Assembly (NCBI RefSeq): GCF_000003815.2
Contig: NC_049991.1
Span: forward strand, 19,613,041-19,677,040
From: Branchiostoma floridae
Taxonomy: Eukaryota; Chordata; Leptocardii; Amphioxiformes; Branchiostomatidae
DNA length: 64,000 bases
Direction of reading: 5' to 3'
The notes under the pieces are model-generated. The model was not told where the DNA came from and did not search any database. It saw nothing but the letters and a program-made list of their open reading frames with translations. Within the stretch, counting starts at the first letter, position 1. Each line of letters opens with the position of its first letter. This document shows, in pieces, positions 21,611 to 32,179 of the stretch. A program made the position numbers and the translations under genes.

Positions 21611-23724
21611 CCTCTGTGAAAATTCAAGCGTCTCAGACGGCGAAACGCCGTTTGCGACAACCGTCCAAGGCGTCTTAAATTATTGGGACGCTTTGGACGG
21701 TTACGGCGGCGGACGGCATGGGACGGGCTTTTGAACGCCCGACGAAACGTCCAAGACGGTCCGAACGGCATAACAAACGCTCGGACGCGTCTAGATTGGC
21801 ACTTTAGACGCGTCCGGTCGGACGTTCGGGACGTCCGAGACGGCGTCTGAAAGCGGGCAGCCGGACGCTCCCGCGCTCCGTCGGGCGGGCCCCCCGCTGG
21901 GAACAGACGTCTCTGCGGACGGACCAGACGCCGATTGCGACGGACGTAAATGACGTAATCCAGGCTGCTGGGACGGATCGGACGCCGATTGCGACGGGCA
22001 TAAACGGCGTAATCCAGGCCGCTGGTACGGGCGGTAGCCTCCACCACGCCTTCCCACGGGGGGTACAGATCGTAAAATTCGACAGAAAATGGAATGAAAG
22101 GCCAAGAGGCAGTCATCGCTATATTATAAAGGTTAATATCTGGGCCAAACTCCTAGCAAAATATTTTTTTCCTCAAGACAATGAGTTTTAGTTAGTCAGG
22201 CAGTACGGTAGAAACTCATAACGGGCCGGTGCATTTAATTTGGAACGTGCGTAGACGGCTGCCCGGACGCCGTTTCTGACGCCGTCCGGTCACGGCTATA
22301 ATTTTATGGCCTGTTGGGACAAGCGTTGCCACATACCAAACAAACAAATATTCAGCCAGGCAGTGGAAGACCACCCACGACCGGGCCGTCAGGTTTAGTT
22401 AAAATAAAACGCAACTTGAACAAATTTCTTCGTAAATTCAGACATACTTCGCGGCGTTTGATAAACTTTGCTACATGTATGAAATTCAATCCGGACCTTC
22501 AATCGTGTCCGCGGCTCTTTGTGCCGCCGTGCCGCCCGCACATCATAATGGACGAGTCCACATAACATCAAGGGTGAATACAGGACGTTTTATAATTCTC
22601 TATCGTACATTTTAATCACAATAGTCTTAATTAAAGACTGGATACATTGTAAATGTGCAATACATTTTCTACAAAGTTCATATGTCATTTTTATTTCGCG
22701 GTACAACAAATTCGTCCGTTTCATAAGTTCCCAACCCCTAGTAGTTGGGAGGGCCCGGATTTCATTGACGGCAAAATCGGTAGGTGCTATCTCATTATCT
22801 GTTGTCTAAATCTACATTTTAACAGCATTATCATTCTTAATCGAAACCACAGATATTTTTTACAAGTATTTTACAACGTGTTCATGAGTCTTTTTATTTT
22901 GTTGCATCAAAGTAAGATCCTAAATTTTATCATTCCTTTGCGTATGTGGGGAGGGCACCGAAACTTTGCAACCGTCGTCGGCAAACTTTGCAACAACATG
23001 TTGTACAAAAATAAGAATAAAATGAGTATTCACTTACCGGCGCCAGCAAAGTATCGACAGTCAGCTAACGGAAGGACGCTGCTTCTTTTGACGGCATCTG
23101 TGATTTCTCCTGTCCGTTACGTTTCACAGTTGCTTCAGGTAAGTAGTATGATTTATCCCCCTTGTCGGCGCACGTCACAAATAATTTTTGTACATTCTTT
23201 TTTAGTATAAATAACGAATAAAGTCATCGCCGTAAACACAATGTCGTAGAAACATCAACTGCTACTTCTAGACGTGATGTCCTTGGTCTAAAAGTAAGCA
23301 AAATTTTAACAAACAGACATAAAATCCACAGAAATAGTCACCTTCTGAACATATGTCCTGCAACCGCCGGATTGTTCAACGGTCTGAAATTCGAATTCAC
23401 CCGCTGAAATTGGCGCATGTGCAGAAGTTAAAACGTCATGTTTCCCGTGGGGATAAGGACAGACGCAAGCCGTCTGAGGGCGTCGGGTTCCTAAGTATTT
23501 TATAGCCCCATCAGTGGCCGTCTCAGACGGCCATCTCAGACGTCTTTCAGCCGTCTGGGCGTCCAACAAAAAAAACGGACAGAACGGCCCGGACGCTCAC
23601 GATGTGTTCGCGGCCGTTTCTGACTGCAATGGACGCGTCCAGAGAGTTTGAAACGCTCTCAGACGCCTTTGGACGCTTGTAGACGCCGTCTTAGCCGTTT
23701 CGGACGCTTGAATTTTCATAGAGG
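21611..23724. mobile_element. Non-autonomous DNA transposon, TA-flanked, GACG-rich arms
   Basis: The 22-bp ends are inverted copies with one mismatch: CCTCTGTGAAAATTC... at 21611-21632, and its inverse at 23703-23724. Both sides are bounded by TA (21609-21610 and 23725-23726), which suggests a TA target duplication as in Tc1/mariner-type elements. The total length is 2114 bp. Inside the ends lie very GC-rich arms (about 21630-22090, 22245-22300 and 23500-23700) packed with GACG/CGTC words in both orientations. These may be subterminal transposase-binding repeats or a foldback. The AT-richer core (22310-23300) has open frames up to 185 codons but no transposase motif I can recognise. Confidence 0.75.
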
Positions 23725-23849
23725 TACCTTACATCTTCTATTCTTGGAAATGATTGTGTCTCACAAGTCCATTGCAATTACTGTAACAGTACAACGGTGA
23801 TGCTCTTTCGTCAGCTATAAATAGCTGATCTGAGAATGCATTTATCAAA

Positions 23850-24075
23850 AAGTTTCCATTTTCGTGATCTAAGAATACCTTCCTGTCCTTGAGTACAGTT
23901 ATCATTTTCTGTTCTCGTAACTAAGAAGTATATCATTCCTTTTGTCTTTGAAACCAGTTACCTTGCGTTTTTCACTGCTCTATCTGTCATTTATAAATTG
24001 CGGACCTAAGAATACCTTAAAGTTTTCCTTCTGTGATCTAAGAATACTTTACTGTCCTTGAGAAGAGTTACCAAA
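23850..24075 (+). repeat. Short direct duplication
   Basis: 'gtgatctaagaatac' with 'ctgtccttgag' and 'cagttac'-like words occurs at about 23862-23910 and again at about 24030-24072, with a partial third match at about 24002-24018. Confidence 0.6.
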
Positions 24076-24099
24076 ATACCACCACCTCCGTCCACCCTA

Positions 24100-24580
24100 A
24101 CAAAGCTACATCTACCTGGTGCGATCAACAGCTTTCTTCTTTGATGGACCCAAATTACCTTGTCACTCTTCATCAGCCTCGACACAAAACTTTTAGGCAG
24201 AGGATTTCTCATCCCTGCGCCATAAACCTGTTACTTATTACGTGTTGGACGCAATCTTTCTTTCATAAGAGATTCAATTTTCCGCCCCATTAGTAAAGCC
24301 CTGCGGCGTCGACAAGCTTTGCAAAGTTCCGTCCACTCTGCAAACATCCAGCTTCGGTAACTAATATCCAAACATGTTCCTCCATTTCTCTTTCCGCGGG
24401 AAAAGGTCACTGGTGACGTTGCGGAGGCCGGAATCGTTATTGCTTTATGTTTCAATATACCCAGGTATATGAGAGTCAATCTCGGTTGTCTGACCATAGA
24501 AATGCGCTTCTCCTTTTGAAGACTTAAATATGAATTGAAAAGGTCAGCTCCGATGGGTCGGAATGGATATTGCTGTCAAA
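24100..24580. other. No feature recognised
   Basis: The minus strand is open at 24231-24497 (88 codons), but no domain, splice context or conservation can be seen. Confidence 0.3.
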
Positions 24581-24584
24581 TATG

Positions 24585-24985
24585 CCAGCCAAATAAAAGG
24601 AAATGCCAGATGGGGTTTCTATCCTTTACAGCGAGGTGTTGAAATGTTAAGGCAACATTTGTCTTGCTATAGGCATCATCTTACAGGCCTTTACCGTCCG
24701 TTTTTGCCGACTGGAAGTGCTAAACTTGACGGGTTACTTATACCTACAGCTGGAAGCAGGTAAGACTGCTTGTAAGATGTCTTTTAGTTAATCACAGTAA
24801 AAGGGAATGCCCGATGTGGTTTCCAGTCCTTACAGTGAAGTGATGAGATGTTAAGGCAACATTCGTCTTACTATAGTCAACATTTTACAGGCCTTTTTTG
24901 CTGAGTGGAAGTGCTAATCTTGACATCCACAGCCGGACGCAGGTAAGACTGCTTGTAAGATGTCTTGATCGTTTCTTAAAGAATC
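24585..24985 (+). repeat. Two-copy tandem duplication, period about 200 bp
   Basis: Both copies share 'aaatgcc' plus 'gatg' then 'tggtttc', 'gatgttaaggcaacatt', 'acaggcct', 'agtggaagtgctaa' and 'gcaggtaagactgcttgtaa', ending 'gatgtctt'. Copies span about 24590-24785 and 24800-24970. Confidence 0.85.
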
Positions 24986-25014
24986 ACAATACCCTGGTGG
25001 GTTTGTGTGGCATA

Positions 25015-25500
25015 TGTGGGGTTGTGTGGCATAGTGTTTGGCCCAGAAGCAAGAGGCCCTGGTTCATATCCTGTCATACTACTCTACCAATCTTGTAGAG
25101 GGGTATAAGATCAGTAAAGTGACTTTCCTCCCTCCACCTAGGTGTAAAAATAGGCACCTGACGTCTGTTGGGGAGGTAAAAGGCTTTGGGAGGAGAGGGA
25201 TGGGGCAGCGCTCCACCTCCCAACACCATGCCCTAAACACAGTGGAAAACAACCCACTGTGCATCAGTAGACTAGCAAAAAAAGCCAGAGGTCCTCTTTC
25301 AATTCCTGTCATGCCACTGTACCAATCTTATGCCGTTGGGAAAGGCACTTTAATTTTACATGCTGGTGATATGACGACTTTTCTTACTCCGCCCAGGTGT
25401 AAAATAGATGCCTGACTTTGGTTTGGGAAGTACCCTAAACCAAAGTGCCAAAGTGGACCAAACCCACTGCCCCTAGAAGACTAATTACATGTACCTTTAC
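25015..25500 (+). mobile_element. Two adjacent tRNA-derived SINE copies (family C)
   Basis: Copy 1 (about 25020-25255) has a tRNA-like head with 'aggccctggttcatatcctg', then 'cctaggtgtaaaaatag', 'cacctgac', a GGGAGGT/ACCTCCCA segment and 'cacagtggaaaacaaccca'. Copy 2 (about 25265-25485) repeats 'agaggtcctctttcaattcc', 'gcccaggtgtaaaatag' and 'aaacccactgcccct'. A third tail fragment ('acacagtggacaacaaccca') lies at about 25592-25625. Confidence 0.75.
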
Positions 25501-25809
25501 CATTCAGTAGCCTACATGTAGTACTGCAGTTTTTGCTTGTCAGGTCTGCAAGTAGATGTCGATGTTGAGGAGTCATTTTGGAGGTGCCCTAGACACAGTG
25601 GACAACAACCCACTGCCCCTCGTGGGATACATCTACCTTTACCTTCTAGTAGCCTTGCACTGCAGTTGTTTTTGCATTTTGCGACTTGCATTGTCGCCAG
25701 AGTATTCGCTGTACGTTGTGATGTTGAGATGTTGGAATCTTGGAATGAACGGACCTGTCCAATCTATGCCATACATTTTTATACCTTATAAAACTTGCCT
25801 TACAACAAC

Positions 25810-25882
25810 ATGTTAGGACTATCTCAATGGTAACGTTTGTGCGTTGTAATCCAACGCTCCGGGTTCGACTCCGTGGACGGAA
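25810..25882 (+). mobile_element. tRNA-like sequence, probably a SINE head or tRNA pseudogene
   Basis: It contains an A-box-like 'tctcaatggtaacg', an anticodon-arm-like 'gcgttgtaatccaacgc' and a strong B-box 'gggttcgactcc'. The acceptor stem does not pair convincingly and the T stem is imperfect, so it is not called as a functional tRNA gene. Confidence 0.5.
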
Positions 25883-25884
25883 AA

Positions 25885-26170
25885 TTGTTCAACTTTCTTT
25901 TTTTAAATTTTTATTTACATTCATTTAAGTACTAGTAAACAATACTTTTGTCTTTTGACCAGAACATTTGCATATTTCTGAATCTCTCCATGCGACCATA
26001 TCAGGTTTAGTTACTCTGTCTCTATTTATATGATATTCTAATAACCTGAAAAAAAACGTTGACACACGCAAACGTTGGCAAAATGCCAGCTTTTTTAAAG
26101 CACTTCTTTTTATTCTAGTCTACTTTGTCTTTGTCCTTTGCGTAGTGTCATAGTCTGCATAGACTGACGG
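25885..26170. other. AT-rich spacer
   Basis: No feature recognised. Confidence 0.4.
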
Positions 26171-26172
26171 AC

Positions 26173-26195
26173 AGTAGTAGTAGTAGTAGTAGTAC
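26173..26195 (+). repeat. (AGT)n microsatellite
   Basis: About seven uninterrupted AGT units. The flank ('gcagttgttgcctgtcag', 'gtagatgtggatgctgagg') repeats sequence from about 25530-25575. Confidence 0.9.
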
Positions 26196-26579
26196 TGCAG
26201 TTGTTGCCTGTCAGATCTGCTTGTAGATGTGGATGCTGAGGGGTCGTTTGTCAGGCTTAACTGGAATGAGGGCAGTTTTATCATCCATGATTGTGGGTAG
26301 TTATCCTGTCAATTTGTGCTGACACTCATCTGTCTCCACACTCCCCCGTACAATGGTTGGAGCCCTTCGAGAATACTGGCACCAAACGGACATGTCTGCT
26401 GGGTATGGAGAATGTGGATAACCTCGAGCCAACCGTTCACACTCACGCCACATCTTCAGAAAAGACGCTGGAGCTGCATGTTCCCCGTTTAGGAACTTAA
26501 TTCGAACCGACACACAACAAACATGTTTCGCCGTGTGGCTTCCTCAGTGTTATGGGCTCGAATCATTGTAATGTCTGCT

Positions 26580-27510
26580 GGGTATGGAGAGGTTTTCTGC
26601 TGTTCCAGCTTTTGATGCTGTATATACTGTGATGTTGTTGTCATTTTTCTCATATGAAGTCTGCCTTGCACCAGACAGACTTGTTTGCAGTATAGGTGGC
26701 TGGTTTTCCTCCGCCTGTTCCACTGTCGATGCTTGTTACTTGTTACTTGCCTTCAAGTTGTTTGTTTGTATTGCACACCATTTTACAGAAGAGTACAATC
26801 TGCATACCCAGACAGATCTAACTGGTCCACTCACACTGGGGGACACTCCTACTCTTTTCTGTTACGTGCTAACTTAGGTGTGGCTCCCCTCAAGCACAGC
26901 CCTCATTAATATGATGGCTACCTTGCATCAGATAGAGGAGCATAATTATCAGACTACAGCTAGCTTCCTTCTGTACATGTCTTGGGTTTTGATACTGTAT
27001 TCATTGCAGGGCTGTCTCCAGGACTTGTGCCTTTGTCCCAGGACAGAAATTTGCTTGTTGGGACAGAAAAATACCTTTTTATCTGTCACTAAAATCTGAA
27101 CTTCAGGACATGAATCTGTTGAATATCTATCTTCATGAGGACAACATAACACGTTTGTTTAACAAGGAAAATCAACAATATGAGATCCCAAACAACGATG
27201 GGATAAGAAAAAATTTAAAGCTGAAGACAGCCCTGACTCATTGTCATGTTATCATCTTTTGCCTCATAATAGCAGCTTGCACCATAGGTATTGTGTCTTT
27301 CAGACCCCAGCTAGCTTACTTCTTTCTTGGGTTTTGATGCTGTGCTCATTGTCATGTTAACATCATTTGCCTCGTGATGGCAGCTTGCACCATAGGTATT
27401 GTGTCTTTCAGACCACGGCTAGCTTATTTTCTGTCTTGGGTATTGATGCTGTGTTCATCATCATGTTATTGTCATGTTATCATCATTTGCCTCGTGATGG
27501 CAGCTTGGAG
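26580..27510 (+). repeat. Diverged tandem duplications, unit about 110-125 bp
   Basis: Landmarks 'ttgatgctgtgttcat', 'tgtcatgttatcatc', 'ttgcctcgtgatggcagctt', 'gcaccataggtattgtgtct' and 'cagctagcttacttct' recur at about 27240-27350, 27351-27464 and 27465-27505. Older relatives lie around 26605-26640 and 26960-27005. Confidence 0.75.
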
Positions 27511-27539
27511 AGTCACTGGACAGGTCACGTATCTTCTCC

Positions 27540-27744
27540 ACACAATAACTTTCATGTTCCAGCCGGCAAAGACGGGACATTAACCATCGTTTGCCCCGGT
27601 CGAGAGGTGATCCCAGGACAGTAATAACCGCGATAACCTCGCCGCGAGGAAGGCGACATTTGTTCTTGTCGTGGGTTATGGACTCTCCGGGCGGCTCGGG
27701 TGATGTTGAGGGATCGTGGGGCATGAGGAGGCGGGTTGATGTGC
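27540..27744. other. GC-richer unique block
   Basis: CpG-rich sequence without repeats (about 27560-27735), immediately before the 470-bp tandem units. It has no identifiable coding content. It could be conserved non-coding DNA. Confidence 0.2.
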
Positions 27745-27839
27745 TGAGCAGAGGGAACAGTTATAGATGGTTCTTATGTGGGACATTGAGGCTCATCTTC
27801 TGAACAACTGCCGGGGTCATGGGGGTCACTCAACTGTTG

Positions 27840-28214
27840 CTAGCCTGGGTACAATCAGGATAGTAGTTCGCTCCGACATTTATCATATAGCTATATAAAT
27901 TAGCTTTTTACTCTGATTTTTAATATACTGTCGCTTCTATGGTATTCTGTTTGGGAACCTTGACATCTCTAACGTCTGGAATTGCCCAAATTTTTGATGA
28001 TTGGTCCCTTCATTCGAGCAGGCTTTTGAACATGCAAAACGCCCTCCATCCGCTTGCGAAAGGCCTGTTGTCATCAAATGAGTGCTCTAGACCCCATTCC
28101 ATAATTTGCTCATTACTGACGTCACCACCAAAAGATCTGAATACACAGTTCTCCAGATGGGTAGTACATATCAAACAAAGGAGCAAACTACTACCCGTAT
28201 GGTACCCAGGCTAG
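27840..28214. mobile_element. MITE with 35-bp inverted termini, copy 1
   Basis: The ends are inverted: CTAGCCTGGGTAC at 27840 and its counterpart GTACCCAGGCTAG at 28202-28214. The similarity continues inward to a GTAGTTCGCTCC / GGAGCAAACTAC pair (27863-27874 and 28180-28191). The length is 375 bp with no coding capacity. The outer CTAG is itself palindromic and could be either target site or terminus, so the superfamily is left open. Confidence 0.75.
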
Positions 28215-28309
28215 TGAGCAGAGGGAACAGTTATAGATGGTTCTTATGCAGAACATCAGGGCTCATCTTCTGAACAACTGCTGGGGTCATGGGGGTCACT
28301 CGACTGTTG

Positions 28310-28687
28310 CTAGCCTGGGTACCATCAGGATAGTAGTTCGCTCCGACATTTATCATATAGCTAGATATAAATTTACTTTTTACTCTGATTTTTAATATAA
28401 AGTCGCTTCTATGGTATTCTGTTTGGGAACCTTGACATCTTTAACGTCTGGAATTGCCCAAATTTTGGATCATTGGTCCCTTCATCAGAGCAGGCTTTTG
28501 AACATGCAAAACGCCCTACGTCCGCTTGCGAAAGGCTTGTTGTCATCAAATGAGTGCTCTAGACCCCATTCCATAATTTGCACATTAACTGACGTCACCA
28601 CCAAAAGATGTGAATACACAGTTCTCCAGATGGGTAGTACATATCAAACAAAGGAGCAAACTACTACCCGGATGGTGCCCAGGCTAG
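28310..28687. mobile_element. MITE with 35-bp inverted termini, copy 2
   Basis: This is the second copy of the same element inside the tandem unit, differing from copy 1 by scattered substitutions and short indels. Because H and the MITE repeat together, it most likely arose by tandem duplication, not by a separate transposition. Confidence 0.75.
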
Positions 28688-28789
28688 TGAGCAGAGGGAA
28701 CAGTTATAGATGGTTCTTATGCGGAACATCAGGGCTCATCTTCTGAACAACTGCTGGGGTCTTTGGGGTCACCCGACTGTTGCATGTAG

Positions 28790-29520
28790 AGGTGGAGGTG
28801 GACTGAGTTTCACATCAGGGTAATGTTATGGACTTATTATTATGCCCTACACTGACACCCTACCTTATCTGGTGCCAAAATGTTGCCATTCAAGGGAGAA
28901 GTCATGCAGGTCAGGGAATAAGAAAATGACGAAAGTTTGATTTTGGTGAGGGTCAATTTGTTACAACATTTAGTAGCTATTGCTAATAACAATGTTACTT
29001 CAACTTCTTCCTAATTTCTACACCCATAACCCATCAGAGAATTCTGCTAAATTCAACGTGCTGAAATCTAATCATATTCTACAAATCATTTATTGCATTA
29101 TAAAGCTTTAAATTCTTGGAATTTTCTGCCAAGTATGAAGGGAATTATTCTTAGGGAATAGGAAACCAAATATAAAGTCAGCATGTTGAAGTTAGGGAGC
29201 CGCGTAACCAAACATAGACAGTTTGTTGTAGGGATGACCCATACCAACACCTTTAGCAAAATTGCCACGTACACGAGCGCTCACAAGATTGTTATAGCTT
29301 AGAAACTGTCATGGCGGGAGGCCAATGCAGCACTTTTACAGGATTGCCATTACAGTCGAACAAAAAGTACCACTTTTACAGGGCTGTAATCATCCATTTG
29401 CTATCACGCCATCCCATTTTCTGGCATGAAATGCTATTATTGAAAAAGCCTAAACTCTTCCCCGCACATTGCTGGCAGTTTGCAATCAGAGTGATCGGGT
29501 TATGGGAACGATGACAGAGG
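28790..29520. other. No feature recognised
   Basis: Unique-looking, moderately AT-rich sequence. Confidence 0.35.
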
Positions 29521-29529
29521 ATGTTCATG

Positions 29530-29600
29530 ATGGCCTCCTAGACTCTTATTACCACGATCTGGGTTTGATTCCGGCTTGTAGCCCAGTTGAAATTGCCTGG
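29530..29600 (+). mobile_element. tRNA-like fragment (SINE head remnant)
   Basis: A B-box-like 'tgggtttgattccgg' follows a degenerate A-box region. A second 'tgggtttgagtc' lies just downstream. Too diverged for a tRNA gene. Confidence 0.35.
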
Positions 29601-29799
29601 GTTTGAGTCTAGAAAGACAGTCTTCAGTAGTAGCATGAAAGCTCTTCCGTCTTGGTATAATCCATATTGTACATTTTTTGTATCACCACTCCTGAGGAAT
29701 GTCGACGTATGTGCGACCGAAAATTTGAGGTGAGCAATTTGTTGTGTTGACTGACAGTTAAAAAATTCAATAAGTCTTCAGAAGTTTATATAGGAAAAT

Positions 29800-29880
29800 T
29801 TTGCTTCTTAATGCTGAACTCCAGTCAGAAGCTCTGAGGAAGGAGTCTGAGAGATATTAAAACATACAATGATACACATA
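29800..29880 (+). mobile_element. Fragment related to the retroelement ends at 30130 and 57150
   Basis: It contains 'gtcagaagctctgaggaagg' then 'agtctgagagatatt', resembling 57225-57262 ('gttagaagctctgacgaagg', 'tgtctgatagacat'). This CTGANGA...GAAA-type hairpin is common next to Penelope-like and related retroelements. The identity of the parent element is an inference. Confidence 0.4.
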
Positions 29881-30129
29881 CAAAACATTGTATATTTGTG
29901 AGCATGTACTGTTGCTACCCTAAGATTAAAAAGTTTATACAGTTACCCTTAGTTTATACTATTAATCTTTATCTTATATTCCAACACTTGGGACCCTGCC
30001 TTGCATGACAAAGGACAATAATTTTTCCTATGGTGTTGTCTGACCATAGGGAACTAACGTTATGCTAACATAATTTACATTTGAGTGACTTTTGCATATA
30101 ATCCCTAGGAGTTAGTGGTTTAACCAGTT

Positions 30130-30260
30130 TTTCTAGTTAGCTGTACTTGTATTGAACTGTTCTGCCAGTTCATTCTAGTGACGCTGAAGAAGTGTGATAG
30201 ATGTCACTCGAAACTTCCGGAAGTAAATATCCATTTTTTATCCAGTTGTTGAGATTGAAT
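30130..30260 (+). mobile_element. Fragment with CTGAAGA...CGAAAC hairpin (Penelope-like end?)
   Basis: 'gctgaagaagtgtgatagat' then 'gtcactcgaaac' at about 30184-30215 matches the CUGANGA/GAAA core pattern. It is followed by a perfect 12-bp palindrome, 'acttccggaagt', and GTA. It resembles 29800-29880 and 57220-57265. Assignment to Penelope-like elements is by analogy. Confidence 0.4.
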
Positions 30261-30544
30261 TGTATTTAAATAATGTTCCAACACCAATCTGTAAAAACAA
30301 TGCTGATATCAATACTGAGCCAGAAATCCTGATTTAAGTCTAGCATTTCTTCAGCCCCCGTCTGTGCAGATGCAGATGTAGATTCAGGCTGGCAGATGCA
30401 TTGCTCATTCCGAGCCAGTCAGCCGAGTTGTTGCTGCATGATTGCTGCAGTGATAATGTCGCTACCGTCCATTTACAGCACTTGTGAGGAATGTCGGCGC
30501 TACCTGTGAATGTGTAATTGGTTTGGGATGCACTTGAACAACAG

Positions 30545-30970
30545 TGTTTTGCATTTGTGATGTTGGAATATCAAAGGGAAGTTGTGATTGTGCATCTTAA
30601 GATACTCAGAGGGTCTTGGAGGCTCAAGTTCTTCTGAGCATTGCTCTAATATCAACACACTCTCATAAATAAGTATGTAACATTGAACATATTTTGGTGC
30701 GTTGTAACATTGATGGTTCTTCAACTTAGTCGAAATGTAACAACAAGTAACCCTCTTGGGGGATCGCGATCATGTTTAAGTTTTCCCTGGTAGTTTTCAA
30801 AACCATTCTTACTTGCCTGCTGAATTGACCATCATAATTGTAGCAAACCTTCTGAAACATTTCAAATTGTGGCATCACATACTTGAAGTTTTTGCATTCA
30901 TGACGTTGGAATATCAAGGGGAAGTCGGAAATGTGCATCCTAAAGTACTCTTGGAGGCTCAAGTTCTTCC
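30545..30970 (+). repeat. Direct duplication, period about 345 bp
   Basis: 'tttgcatt' then 'gatgttggaatatcaa', 'ggggaagt', 'tgtgcatcttaa' and 'cttggaggctcaagttctt' occur at about 30550-30640 and again at about 30890-30970. Confidence 0.75.
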
Positions 30971-30979
30971 AGAACAATT

Positions 30980-31185
30980 TTGCTTATATGAACATCTTGT
31001 CTCAATAATGGCAGTCTTTATTTATGGTGCAAGCTTGCACAGTTATAAGGCAATGTCAATAAGATTATGTTTCAATTTCTTTTTGGTATATGTGGTTTTG
31101 ACATCTATTCTAGAGTTACTCGCCATATGAGCAGACCATTGTGATCATAACTTTTTCTTAAATATTCATCCTTGAACAACAATGA
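30980..31185. other. No feature recognised
   Basis: Unique-looking AT-rich sequence. Confidence 0.35.
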
Positions 31186-31187
31186 GC

Positions 31188-31450
31188 TTCACATTGTGGC
31201 TCCACATAGGGTGTTAAGCTCAAAGTCCAGAGGTCCTGGGTTCAAGCCCCCCAATATACCCCAAATTTGTGGCCTTGGGAAATGCACTGAACACGAATTT
31301 CCTCAGTTCACTCGGGTGAAAAGGAGTACCTAGCTTCAGTCATGGGTGGATAGGATGTTAAATAGAGGTCCCATGTTTGACAAGAGCCACACCTCAAGCA
31401 CGTAAAAGAGCCCAATAAATAGTAGGTATCCTTCCCAATGTGATTGGATC
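31188..31450 (+). mobile_element. tRNA-derived SINE copy (family A)
   Basis: The tRNA-like head carries a good B-box ('cctgggttcaagcc'). The body has 'ccttgggaaatgcactgaac', 'aggtcccatgtttgac', 'agagccacacct', 'aaaagagccc' and 'tatccttcccaatgtga'. It is colinear with 895-1160 and better preserved in the head. Confidence 0.75.
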
Positions 31451-31570
31451 AATTGAATCTGTCCAGATGTGCAGCTTGTGGTTTTCAGTGCAAACCCGAT
31501 GTGCTGCACCTTAAGGCTGTGTACTGTGATTTTCTACAGTCTCCATTCAATGCCATTAAGAATGGTGACG

Positions 31571-31920
31571 CAAGGTTGTAGCCAGCACCCGTCCTTCCGT
31601 CCTTTACGGAATTTCATGACCTCAATGAAAAGCGGCCTGTAGGCCAATTTGGGCTTTCATGAATACATAGAGGTTCAAACAAACAAACAAACAAATTTTG
31701 CAGCTGGGGAAGGAAGAAAATTTGCCCATTCCATCCTTTGTGAAATAGAAAAATCGATCTGTAAAGATACATGTATAAAAGAACTGTCTGCCTTTTCGCC
31801 AAAATAGATGCTGTTGAGCAGCAAAATTCACACCTAAAAATGCAGGAAATAGCATTTCAGAGGGTCGCAATTTCCAAAATTGAGGGGACAGATGATGATT
31901 TAATGCTGGCTACAACCCTG
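31571..31920. mobile_element. hAT-like MITE with perfect 8-bp target duplication and nested LINE tail
   Basis: The termini CAAGGTTGTAGCCAGC (31571) and GCTGGCTACAACCCTG (ending 31920) are inverted with one mismatch. Both flanks are TGGTGACG (31563-31570 and 31921-31928), a perfect 8-bp duplication diagnostic of hAT-type insertion. The interior shares 'gcccattccatcc', 'atgcaggaaatagcattt' and 'gaggggaca' with 13178-13390. A LINE 3' tail (31614-31695) sits inside. There is no coding capacity, so transposase would have to be supplied elsewhere. Confidence 0.88.
31614..31695 (+). mobile_element. LINE 3' tail nested in the hAT MITE
   Basis: 'tcatgacctcaatgaaaagc' plus a GGCCTGTAGGCC hairpin word, 'gctttcatgaata', 'aggttc' and an (AAAC)n tail. 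It matches 36138-36218 closely and 16061-16135 weakly. Only the 3' end is present, as expected for severe 5' truncation. Confidence 0.75.
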
Positions 31921-31928
31921 TGGTGACG

Positions 31929-32170
31929 TAAGAAAATATCCACCGCAGTTAACTAAGCGGCCAGTTAGAGCCCCTAGGTTCTGTTTCCGCCTCACCTGGC
32001 ACGAGCGCCTCCGACCGCTGACATCCTCGCCGCAGCCCAAACCACGGAAAATCAATACGCGAACAAGACCGGCCCCATGTAATATGGATGCCGGTAGTTT
32101 GGACAATTATACAGGGGTCGGGGTAATTAAGATGTTATCTTTCTTGGCACGGGCTCCTTTGTGATGAGTG
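31929..32170. other. GC-richer unique block
   Basis: CpG-rich around 31955-32065, followed by 'ggtaattaagatgttatc', which contains a homeodomain-like TAATTA and a GATA-like word. No repeats or protein domain. It is only a candidate regulatory element. Confidence 0.2.
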
Positions 32171-32179
32171 ATTGCCTGC

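Larger units (their letters stand above)
27745..28781 (+). repeat. 470-bp tandem unit: H-MITE-H-MITE-H
   Basis: A roughly 95-bp segment H ('tgagcagagggaacagttat' to 'ctgttgc') occurs at 27745, 28215 and 28688. The first two copies are each followed by a MITE (27840-28214 and 28310-28687), while the third is followed by unrelated sequence. The period is 470-473 bp and the two full units are nearly identical, so the duplication is young compared with the other arrays in the window. Confidence 0.9.

Noticed and set aside
21595-22116. 173-codon Arg/Pro-rich open frame on the minus strand
   Set aside because: It lies in the GACG-rich arm of the 2.1 kb element, where GC richness removes stops in several overlapping frames. 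No domain.
22653-23210. 185-codon open frame
   Set aside because: No transposase or host domain recognised, low-complexity AT-rich composition. Mentioned only as part of the element core.
25810-25882. Functional tRNA gene
   Set aside because: A- and B-box words are present but the acceptor and T stems do not pair well. Called tRNA-like only.
27745-28781. LTR retrotransposon with H as terminal repeats
   Set aside because: H is only about 95 bp, the interior has no primer-binding site, polypurine tract or coding region, and there are three H copies. Tandem duplication with a MITE fits better.
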